Of a DNA stretch of 64,000 nt, positions 12,207-24,210 are shown piece after piece; positions within the stretch are counted from its first letter, which is position 1; the number at the start of each line of letters is the position of its first letter. The notes under the pieces are model-generated. The model did no database searches, was not told where the DNA came from, and saw nothing but the letters and a program-made list of their open reading frames with translations. The stretch comes from Plecoglossus altivelis (Eukaryota; Chordata; Actinopteri; Osmeriformes; Plecoglossidae), in assembly GCA_036571765.1 (NCBI GenBank), contig BROE01000010.1:7927673-7991672 (forward strand), written 5' to 3'. The translations under genes and the position numbers were made by a program.

Positions 12207-15111
12207 CTGGAGCAGAGCAAGAAGATGATGTCAGTGAGCCTGGTATAGCTTGGATTAGGACATGGAGCTTAATTACCTCCTTAGGCACTCATATTCACAA
12301 TTGAATGTTTAATGGGAACACGACTTGCAAAACATGAAAGACTCAAACGAGCACTTCAAACTATGCTTATGTTTAGGAAAATCGTTTATGGACAAACGCC
12401 TGTTATAGATGTGGTTTATATGTCTCTAGATAGCCGACTGAATGGCATAACAGCTTCCTGTCAGCATCTACAAATGTGCAGTCTATTACATCGTATTTTT
12501 ATGGAACAAATTTATTTGCACAAGTTCAGTAGAAAATCAATTCAAAACAAATGTGTTTAGCTATTATTGCTGTGCTTAATTAGGCTTCTTGAGTTCGGTA
12601 AATGTAATTCGACTATTGTTTCTCCATATTCATATTTTTGAATAGGTCTAAAAAGGCCAAACACACAAATCTGCTTGTCTCAAACATGTTCACAATGAGA
12701 GCAAGACACAGCATTTAATCCCCTGATGTATTGGAGAAAGTCTGATGTAAATGTCAAAGACCTCCTAATGACTTCTGCTAGGGCGTCATTAACAAAATCC
12801 AACTGTATCTCCTGCTACAACACTGTAGGAGTACAACAAACAGCTCATCCTATGTCCACTGTTTATCCTACTGACGTGCTAAAGTCATGAGGACAGGTAA
12901 TCCTATTCTCTGCTACTGGAATATATACACTTTACACTAGGGCTTATAAGTCTTTACATTGTTTTAGGAAGGAGAACTTGTTCTTTTGCTGCATTGTATC
13001 ATCTACCTGTGTTCATGCGGCATTTAACAAACAATACAGCCTTCCATACTATTTCTTAGTCAGGCACCTGTGTCAGGTAAGGTTACCATATTTGTACGTT
13101 ATAGACATTCTGAATTCAAAACTGTTTATTCGGTCACTTTCCAGTATGGAAGCAGTTGAAGTACCACAATCCATTCCTCAATTTTAAACTGCACCTAATT
13201 CACTTTGTGTCAAACAATTAAATGAACACAGGGATCCTTATTGCATTGCACTCATTTGAGATCATGCTGCTATTTGGCAGTGTTGACGGTCCATTAAGTG
13301 CTAGTTTAGAAGGTAGAACAAAGATGAACAATCCCTAACAGGGAAATACGGTGCCAGTCACCATAACTAAGTAATGTAGCCTATATTGGTCTCCATCACC
13401 AGTCAATGCAGAGTAACCATTCGCTTTATTCTGTGTTGTAGGCTGCTATGCAAATTACAAGCAAAAAGTATATGAAATTGGAAACCTATTGCAACTGGAT
13501 AAGATTGTAGTTTATGGTGACACGGTAAATTACACAGCCCCGAATTTACATTGAAAACAGTTTGTACAATGGCAGTGCTGATAGGGTCACATCGATGTCC
13601 TGCCATCAACAATGGTGGGAAGTTGAGTGTTTCCTCTGCTAGTCTAACTTCTGCTAGTCTAACTGCTAGTGCCTACTTCATCTGCCTGGACGCAACTAGG
13701 GGAAAGGAAAAAAGGGGATCTGTGCTACAGTTGTGGAAAAGACCTACCTTGTAGGCAACAGTATTGAAATATGACTAGGTCCTCCAAGTTAGTTGCAACA
13801 GGACCACATGAAACAAATGTTCCTCGAGAGTTAGATCTAATTGTAATGAGATTCATTGACTATTATAGGATTTCGTAATCCCATATTTTATCAAATTGAA
13901 GATTACTTGTATAGGCATACTAAGATAAGAAGACAATGTACAATTACTTCACATACAGTACAAACAGTCCATTGACCCCCAATACATGTACAATGCAGCT
14001 ATTTTTCACTTGCAATACTTTGAACCATTTTCCTCTCGTTTTTTTTTGTTGAAATTATTATTATGATTATTATCACGGACTCATGTAAAACATTACGTTT
14101 AGTTTAGTATTTCGTAAATTCTTACTTCTACCTTCATCACGGTCCCTCACCATACGCCTATCTGTCGAATTCTCTACAGACAATGTAATACTCTCTCATT
14201 AAAATACTCTAATGTCTGCGTTCCTCATTCAATAACCCCGAACTCTATTTGCTGTAATGTTGTCCCGTGTAAAAGACAAGCGTCAATTTAAAAAAAACTT
14301 ACCAAGATGTCACTTCCATAAAAAGTTACGTGTATGTCAGTTATTGAACACTATTCCATTCAATACTGCCATGCCTTCATGTGTACTCATGAGGGTTGGA
14401 AGAAGCTGCAATCCCAGAGCGATTGTACTCCCCTTTCAGGAGAGTAAATCATCAGATATGTTCTTTATGTCTCCACCCACCGAATATTTAAGCAGCGAAT
14501 ACTGTGTGTGTATAGCTCTGCCGTTGTAGCCCATCAAATTGGCGTCTTGCATGAATGACCTATTGCATATGGTTCTAGCCACACGGGAATGTATCTTATC
14601 AAACGGAAACTGTGTTTCTTAAACTGACCACAGCCTTGCAAAGCCAATGTGATTACGTTGACGCAGTACTTAATTTTGTCCAGTAGATGGCTGTATACAC
14701 ACACAACAAAATGTAAAAATCCAGTCCTCCGAAATTTCCGTCATAATGAATATTTGACAGCGTTCATCCTCCAGTAACGTTGATGTGCTTCTGATCTAAA
14801 CAATGCCGTATTCTTTTTCATTTGATGAAACATATTTATGAAAAATAAAAAAATATTCGGGGAAAAATGACACGCCTCCTAACTAGTTTGACACCACCCC
14901 CGCTCACTGTAGCCTAATGCAGAGTTTGCGCCATCAATATCGGCAGACAAGCAGGACTGGCTTGCAACATTGTTTCGTTGCGGTCTTTCCGCTTCTGCTG
15001 CAAAGTCAGTGAAGTCACAATGATCATAGCCTCCACTGATAGTCTTTGAAGGCGTTGCGATCAAGGAAGGCTCCATCAACGTAGCCTACTGGTTCTGTAT
15101 GGTAGCCTACC
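12207..15111 (-). other. mras: mras 5' intron with candidate noncoding first exons
   Basis: The mras start exon has an acceptor upstream (exon edge 12206), so a noncoding exon must lie to the right. Two minus-strand donors are plausible. One is CATCTTG|GTAAGT (donor 14302-14297), with a TTAAATA-like box near 14485 upstream. The other is AGCAG|GTAGGC (donor 15110-15105), close to the CpG-richer block shared with ptpn4. The sequence does not decide between them. Nothing else here looks coding. Confidence 0.3.
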
Positions 15112-15382
15112 TGCTTGTGCCAACATTTAAGGATGTCTTCATGACGTTTGCAACGGACCCAACGCATCCATCGTTGTTGCTAGAGACCAGTGGGGCCGCG
15201 TAGCAAGTGTAGCCTATCGACTGTTAAAGAAGCCGTCTGGCAAGCTATGCTGGCCCGAACCTTAACGAGGTGTATGTGGGTCTGTAGCGGCCAATAGATC
15301 TGCAACACCTCTTCCGCTGATTTGGATTCCTTCATTCAATTCATCCTTCAAAACCTGGACTCTATCGGAGCTGTTTATGAAG
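15112..15382 (+). promoter_or_regulatory. ptpn4: probable ptpn4 promoter and noncoding exon 1
   Basis: The block at about 14900-15380 is richer in CpG than its surroundings and contains no reading frame of note. A strong plus-strand donor GAAG|GTAAGC sits at 15382/15383. The first ptpn4 coding exon (17735 onward) has an acceptor only 17 bases before the ATG, so an upstream noncoding exon is required; this is the best candidate. If mras also starts here, the block is a bidirectional promoter. Confidence 0.4.
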
Positions 15383-17734
15383 GTAAGCGCACGGAGCAGA
15401 ACTACAGCTAATATTCTTCCTAGGCCATAGGATTTTTAGGGAACCCTGTAAACCCAGTTTTTAACACCTTAGAGACCAGCAAGTTAAGTCGGGATAAAAT
15501 AAATAGTTATTATCATAGGCCTTACAACGCCTAATGTCATGTCTGATATATCTGTTTTTACTCTTATTTGAATGGTGATACTGTGAAACACCTGACAAGA
15601 AAAGGATGATGCTGTCACTAGTTGTTTTGTTGTCATATAGCCAACTGTTAAACACAACAAAGTGGGCCCTTTATTAGAAGGTGAATGTTGTCTTCAAACC
15701 GCACAAAACCACTATGCTGGACTGTGGTTGTTTGAAAATACCCCCGCCTCTCTATATGGGTTGACCCTTCTATTCAGAATCATCATAAATAAGCCTACCA
15801 TATCACCGAATCTCTTCCCCCTCCCACCACCAACTCGAGCCCCACTGATTTCATAGCATTCCACTTTGCCTTCTGCCTCAGAGGAAGTGGAGCAGCCATT
15901 TGCCATCACATCATCTTTACCATCTCTCTTATAGGAACTGCAGGGTTGAGAATGAATGAAGAGGAGGATTGTCTCCACTAAGCTCCCCTTTTCATTCTTA
16001 GCCACAGGGCTCAGTTAGTCCAATCCGTACTCCAGACTTTTCCCACTAGTGAATGAGCGCTGTAAAGAGGTTGTGTGATGCAAGGCGGTGGGCAGCTTTA
16101 TCTGCCAAAAGCAGCTGTAGATGGAGGGAAAGTGGTGGGCTAACCTAAGTAACAAACTCTCAAATGCTGTGAATCACCGTAGCTGATCAAGCCCCCTCTT
16201 CCACGGGTGGAGGTTGGGGAGCTAGTCAGTCAGTGGTGAAACCATGAATGAAATCACCTTAACACCTACCCTTATCTGACATGGAACAAATGATGAATGA
16301 AAGTAGCAAGCGAGCGCTGTTATAACGAGCAACCTTTGATTCCTTATTTCATGTGATCAATTTCGTGGCATGTGGTAATGATAGGGAGTTTGGTATGCGT
16401 GTGTGGGTCTTTGTTGTGGTACAGAAAATATTTGCAAGACGCTGAGTGACTTTTACGCCGCTCAATCTTGTTCCAGTGTTGGAGTGGAAAGATACTGTAT
16501 CAGCAACCTAGGTTAGACAAAGGAATTGCTAGATTGTCCTAATAGAACACTGGGCTTAATTTTGAGATTAATGTAAGTACATTGTGATATTTCCCTTACC
16601 TACAGGGATTGCTGTGTCATTTTACTGTTTTTATTGTATCATCATTATATAAAGGTGAACTGTTTTATTGGATCATCATTTATATGAGTACAGTAGGCAC
16701 ATCCAGACAACGCAGGGGTGGTTACATGTTATAACAACAGCCTCAGTTTCAGCTCTGTTTCAACTGTTATAGCTGATTAAAGAACATGATCTAACTCGGA
16801 CTATTTAGATCTATAGGATTAGGCTTGTTGCTCACCGTGTTGACCACCAATGGCAGTGAGGATTAGAACACGGTATTGTTTCCCATTGTCCCCCCAAAAG
16901 CTGTTTGTTTGTTTATCCGTTCTGCTCTTTTGAGCAATTGATGTCAGTCAAGTGAAATGTTTTAGCGTCTCTATCTTGGAGTTGGGCCTCTGGGACAGTA
17001 AGAAGTGCTGTCCTACAGGTGAATGTGTTTCAGTAGCATCGGCTGATTGAATGGTGATTCTACAGAAGGCCAGTTATAGTTTTATCTAAATACAATGTGG
17101 ACTGTTTGAACCGAGGTGTTGATCACTGTCCTTTTATCATAGAACTACTTTTCTGGATTCGGTTTTTCGCATGTTCTCCAATGCCAAAGATGGGGCAAGT
17201 GGGAGAGCAGTTCGCTGGTAAACAGTCCCACATGACTACAAGTCATCCTGCCTCGTATTGATTAAAGTACAGTAGCAGTGCTTAACATGTACAGTAGGAG
17301 ATGATGAATGGTTTGTGTCTTTGTTGGCTGTGAACAACAGAGGCCCATGACAGTGTGTAAAGCATGTGGGAGTTCCAGAGAGATGGCCATTATGACAGAG
17401 TTTCAGTGTGGCATTGTACATTTCTGTGACATTCACAGAAAGCCATTGTCACGCACAAAAACTCTGCTGGTGTGGGATGTTTTGATTTCCAGACCCTTCT
17501 CTCCTATGGATGATGTCATGCATTTAAAAGGTCAAAAGTGAAGAAAAAAAAATCCCTGATACTGAATATCCTGTAGGTTAATTAGGATTTTACTTCACAT
17601 GTAACTGTGGAGTTTTGCTATCCATCTATCTTGACATAAGTCTGCAATAGGCAAATGTGACTGAAACTGACTGTGCTGTGTTGGTTAATGTTCTCATGTG
17701 CTTCTCCCTGGCTCTCTCTCTCTATCTGTTGCAG
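15383..17734 (+). other. ptpn4: ptpn4 intron 1 (5' UTR intron)
   Basis: Sequence between the inferred noncoding exon 1 and the acceptor TGTTGCAG at 17734. I see no coding exon, RNA gene or substantial repeat in it. Confidence 0.45.
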
Positions 17735-17751
17735 ACATTGTGTGGACAGTA

Positions 17752-20700
17752 ATGACCGCACGCTTCCGGTTGCCCGCTGGCAGAAACTACAATGTCCGAG
17801 CGTCGGAGCAGGTACAAGACAGGCAGCACACAGAGGTGGTCTGCAGTGTACTCCTCCTGGATAACACAGTTCAAGCCTTCAAAGTTGATGTAAGTAGGAA
17901 GAAAATAGATGCTGCGTATAACAATCCCTTGCTATTGTTCTGCTGGCTAATTTCCCAGTAGCGCACAGCCTTGTGAACGGACGCACGGTCAGATCTGAAG
18001 GCCTCCTTTTTGGAACCAAAAGAAGGTTGAATTTGGTACATTGAGTCATACACTACTAGGAAACATTGTTATGCAGATGAAATGCTTCAAAGTGTGTGTT
18101 ATTTGGGAAGTAACAGCAAACTCCTTGACTACGTGTTGGGGGAAGCACACATGCAGGCCTGCAGTCCGCAGAAGCAGCTGCCTTCTCTACCCCTGTCAGT
18201 GGGACGTGTCGGAGAATTGTACAGTTGAGGCTTTTAATGGCTGGTCCAGGGGCTAGGATGGGCAGGTGGGGGATATCTGGGGTTGGGATGGGGGGAGGGG
18301 GCAGCAGGCCCAAGCATTAGTGTGTTCCCCTCTGTGAACTGTCCTAATTACTCCACACGCTGCAGACACCAAACACACCCTGCACTTCTAGCGGGGCCCA
18401 AACCTCTACACTGTGCCCGACCAGCCCCTCTCAGGGCCAAATCTGCTTATCCACTAATCCCTTCATTTTGGAGATCTGTTACCAAAGACTAAAGAACCTC
18501 CATTGTAAGTCCTTTCATATGCAAAGACAGGACAATGGCAGGGAGACCAGGTAGATGTTTGTTGGTCAAGGGTAAGGTCACAATTAAAGATCAGGTATTC
18601 ATACTGATTGATTTACATCTGTAGGGAGTTTTAAACGGTATTGACACCGTTTTGTAGTTAAGCATAAGTGTTCGATACGCTTGGTCGACTGAGGCCAGTT
18701 GGCTCCCCTGGGAACCAACCATGATGAAGCTGCTGGCTGCATCATGGGCGACACACACATCTATTCAGGCTGAATGTCGTCGCAATATCTGTCATGATGC
18801 TGAAAATCGGGTCGGCTTACGTGCATGCCTGACAGTAGTTCTGTTGGAAGAGGTGCAGGCTTTCAGTCCTCTTAAGATCATGGGTTGGATACTGTAACAC
18901 AGTGAGCCAATAACTAATTGCGGTGTTGCGAAACCCTGCATCATCGGCCTCAGTGGACTGCCCACTCTCTTTCGAAAAAGACGAAAAAGACAAAGGAAAA
19001 GTTGACGAATGCTGTGCTGGAGTTGGTCCTACACAGACTGGGTGGTGTTTACATATTCATACAGACACGACGCCTTCAGTTGTTTTTCATGTTCTCTGTA
19101 TAATGGATGACCCCATGCCAGCGACACACAGGCACTGAGGAGGGCCTCGTCAGAGCAGGGTGATGTCAGAGCGAGGGAGCCTCTAGAAATCAAGCAAATC
19201 AATGTTGTTCACTACCCATCAATTGCATGCTAACTTCTTCGAATTGACTGGGGACTGATTCAGTCAAGTCCGTTTCCACATTTATCTTGACCTGGATGAG
19301 TCAGCTGCACTACTGAGTTGTCATTGGCTGCATGACTAAGGAGCCTGAGCCGAGGGGTATGGTGGCTCCTTGGGTCCACAAGGCCCCTCTCAGACAAAGG
19401 TCCAACCATGTTGGCCAATAAAATACAGACTGCAGAGGAGGATGGGTCCTTTTAGTATGTACGATAGTAGACAGTATAGTCACTGTAGTCTGTAGTCTCT
19501 CCAGGCCTTGCCTAGGTGTTCATTCCCCTCGAAGCTTGTGAATAATACATTGTCTCTGGTCCAGAGAGCCAGTGTTTGCACATTGCCCTGACACTTGCAG
19601 AAAGCTGCGACTTGCTTCTCGCTCTAAAAGGCATCCATTCAGAAGCCCACTTTTGACAGTCTGGAAGTAGGAAGTTGTTGTACAGAGGCTTACAGACGTA
19701 CTTACAGTCGGACAGTAGTTTGTTGTTAGGAAACATTCGAGCCCTGACCATTCACCTTCATCCTTTCGGTTGTTTTTGTGGTGGACAGTTTGGGGGTTCA
19801 TTCTTCAACATTCCCAGGCCATAAGGATAATGTGCCTCCCTCAATCTCTCCTCCCTTCAGAAGCTCGATCAAGGACAGATCCTGCTGGATGTAGTGTTCA
19901 AACACCTGGACCTGACTGAGAGAGATTACTTTGGCCTGCAGCTGGCTGATGATCCGGCTGACAGTCAGGTGAGAGTTCAGCCAGCATCCAGTAGCTTTAC
20001 ATCTAACACGGCTCATGTCCTGTCAACACAGAGGTAGACGCAATGACCAGTTATGATCTGCAAACAAAGGGTTAAGGCAGATTATTGGATTTTTGGGAGT
20101 TGTTGATGCTGTAAGGGTTCACAAGTTTGCAGAGTATTAATAATGTTGTGTTGCTAGTGTGCTATTGTAGTGTTTGCAGACAAATTAGGAAAGGAAGTTT
20201 TTTTACTATTACATATTTTTGAATATATTGTTTCTCATTATTTCTCACAATATTTTTTCCTGTTTTACAGAGGTGGCTGGATCCAGTGAAACCCATCCGG
20301 AAGCAATTGAAAAGTAAAGTTGTTAACCTTCAGTTTCAGAAACAACTTACCTGTGATAGTTACTTATGTGTTAACTTATTGTTTGGAATATGATTGTTTC
20401 CTACTTGGTTCCGTCAGAGGGATCTCAGAACTGTTTGAACTTCAGGGTCAAGTTCTTTGTATCTGACCCAAACAAACTCCAAGAAGAGTACACAAGGTGA
20501 GCGCCCTAAGGCTGATCGAAGCAGCTTTCTTCCAGTTTGCGAGGGTCTTGTTATTGACCCCCTACTCTCTTCGTGCTTGTCCTCAGGTATCAGTACTTTC
20601 TCCAGATTAAGCAGGACATCCTGAGTGGAAGGTGAGTGGAAGGCTTCGAAAGCAACCTTTCCCCATAATAGACGTGAGCATGGTTTGAGCAGGAGTGTGA

Positions 20701-22299
20701 CTGTATCTCTCTCTGTCTTGCCTCAGACTGCCTTGTCCCTACAACACTGCAGCTCTCTTGGCATCCTACGCAGTTCAATGTAAGTCAAATTATATCAGTT
20801 TTGCACGGCTTTAAGAGCCTGAAAAATACCAGGTTTTCTATGAGTGAATGTTGAATGAATCGGGGCCAAAGGATTAGTACCTTCTGAAGCAAACGACTGC
20901 CTTTGCCCCATACAGTATTTTCCCCTTTCATTAGTCTGGCCCAGGGTCTTTGTTTACAGATTGACCCCAATACGCTTGGAAAGGGGGTGAGAGAGGGAAT
21001 ACAATAACCATACAAGCAGGGTGGTAGAAAAAGGCCATCTCATTGGTTGGTTACTTCATAGGAAGGCTGCGCCCTCGCGACACTATCAACATGCTGTGTA
21101 GGAGGTAAATAGGTCATGCAGGAAGTGGTCATGGCAGCGCACTGCATGAATAACTGTTGCCGCGTAGATCATCTCACATTTTCCAACCTGTCACGATTAT
21201 GAAGAGAATATGTTGCCCTATAAACACCTCCTACTGTTTTCACATAGGCTCGTTGCTCCCGTTTGCTAGAGTGGCATTGAAAATTGCGCGGAGCGAAAAA
21301 GAGCAGAAGCGAAAAGTGAGCTGGAACAGCAAATGACCTCATTGTAAATATATACTGCAGCCCCTGAATTGCCTTGTCCCCTTTTCATTCCAGTCTTTTA
21401 ATTGAGGGGAAAAAAAGGTGCCGAAGCATTTCCATTCAGAGGCTAATTCCATTCACTTCTCTTATTGCTGTATCTGTCTTGGACCCTGAGAGTTCATCTT
21501 CAACCTCGGAGTTTATTATCTTTCGCTGTGGGAAACATTCTCCACAGTGTTGAATCGATGAGTAGGACCCATCTTCCCCAGTTCCTTTTTCACCAAAGGC
21601 AAATGTTTGGATCATTTAAACTGCAGAAGACCCCCTTCTTTCTTGATGCACAAAGGCGATGTTTAACCAGAAAATGAGTGAATGGGTGGTGTGCTTTTCT
21701 TCAATTTGCACACTGTGCTCACACACACAAATACACACACACACACACTCACACACACACACTGTCCGCTTTGTGTTGCAGCGGAGCTGGGAGACTACAA
21801 CCCTGCTGAACACTTGCCTGGTTACCTCTCAGAATACTGTTTCATCCCCAATGCACCACAGGACTTTGAGAAGGAGGTCGCCAAATGTCATCAGCAACAC
21901 ACGTAAGCCGATTTTTTGAGTTCTCATTGTGGAGGACGTGTGAGTCAAAAGCTATTTCTATTCTGAAATGCTTGGTGTACATTTGATACAGAAAAGAACC
22001 CCGTAAGAATCAATGATTCAGTTCATTCATCTCTAAGTGGGAAAGCATGCAAAAACACACATATATGCACACACACCCACACACACAGACACACACACAC
22101 ACACCCACACACTGTCTCTCTCTGCCACTCAGTCAGTCGAGGGCAGCTGAGGCTCTGGCTGAAGCAGCTCCAACTGGCCCATGTCAGAACAAGGCAGATC
22201 ATTGTTAGGCTCTCTGGCCTCCCTCTACTCAATGGGCTGGATGGATGGAGCCAGAGTCTGCCAACTTAGACCTCTCTCTTTATCTTTTCTCGCTTTCTT

Positions 22300-22342
<43 letters not shown>

Positions 22343-23408
22343 ATTTTTCTCTATCTGTGCCCCCCCTCTCGCTCTCTGTCAATCTGTCTTACTCTAAATA
22401 AATGCCCCCACCCCTCTCTCCCTCTCACCCTCTCTTTCCTTATCCTTTCAGAGGACTGTCTCCTGCCCAGTCGGAGTTCAACTATCTGAACACTGCACAT
22501 ACACTGGAGTTCTATGGAGTAGAACTCCACCATGCCAGAGTAAGTATCAAAGCTACCACTTTACTTCTAGTAGGACACTGTGGACTGAAACACGGTCCAA
22601 AAATCAACACAAAGTTCTCACACTGAACTGAATTACTGTCATCATTATATAATTAGTTATGTTGCTGCATTAGATGAATGTGGCCTATGTTTAGCACATC
22701 ATTTAACCTATGTGGACTTCAGTTGGGCCACCTGGCTCCATTGGTCCAATAGAAATTACCCGCTGTCCAAATAAATAAGAGAGGAAGTCAATATTGGCGT
22801 AGATTGCATGTGATGTGTACACTGCGAATGAACAGTGACTGCGTATGAGGTCCCCACTTTTAAACATCAAATGTCCGAGTTTTCTGGAAGTTCAGGAAGT
22901 CCTTTGGACCGTTGCCCAAGCAAAACCATACACTGTCTATATCATTTAGTTCCAACGGTGTGAGGTGAATAAAAACCAGCTGCTCCCTCAGTGTAGCATA
23001 TCACACTTCAAACGGATATCCCTAGTCACTGCTACTCTGATCAGTGCCCATTACCTACAACAGTAGAGAAAGCTCCATTCTAGAAGGTTCCGTTGTGGGA
23101 AAAGTCCTCAGTGTTTTCTTCCACTGCTGCCTTTCTGCTGTAGGATGCATGTAACACAGAGATATCCATCGGAGTGATGTCTCTAGGCATCGTTATACAG
23201 AAGAACAGGCTACCAATCCACACTTTTCCATGGTAAGTAACAACAGTTTCACATGCAGGAATGTTATTCCACTATTTACTTTAAAACAAACCTTTTGTGG
23301 GTGTATATATATATGTGTGTGTGTATTAGTTTATTACTAATTTCAAGAAATGTCTCATTTTATAGATGGACTCATACAGTGTAACATGCATCACAATATA
23401 TATACACA

Positions 23409-23465
<57 letters not shown>

Positions 23466-24173
23466 CATACTGTATCTCATACATACTGTATGAGTCCATC
23501 TATAAAATGAGACATGAGACTTGAAATGAGTAATAAACTAATTATGGCAGATTGCGACAGTCTGGTTTATATTTAGGTTGTCTCTGAGTCACGCTAAAAG
23601 AAAGAGTGAAATAGGTCAGGCAAAAAATTGTTTTGTAATTTACAATCAAAAGATTGACATGCCTTTGAACATGGTATTGTTTTTATGTTTTTCAGGGTGA
23701 ATATAGTGAAAATCTCATTCAAATGTAGACGATTTTTTATTCAGCTCCGGAAAGATTTAGTAAGTATTTGGACGATATTGACTTAATTCCATCTTTTCTG
23801 TGTGTCTGTGATTTTTCTGAATTCTGCAATGGAAATGAGGATTAGGATGGAGCTGATGATGGGTATTATGAGGATGGAGGGAAATTACATAAAGTTAAAT
23901 AAACACCGTCATTTTGGTCAAAAATGCTCTTCTTGTAGAAGACATGGGCTCTATCACCTTAATTTAGTTCACTTCTCTACTTACTCAGCCAGTCCAAAGG
24001 GCATTTAAGGTAAGGGATTATTAAGCCTGACACAATAGTGTCCCATAAGGCAGCCTCGCGTGTCAAATGTGAGGTAATCAACTGAGATAATCCTGGACCC
24101 ATACTGTCCTGCGTATGCAGAGCTTAACATTGAGACCCCCTCCCTCCCTCTGTTTCTCTCTCCTTTTCCCTCC

Positions 24174-24210
<37 letters not shown>

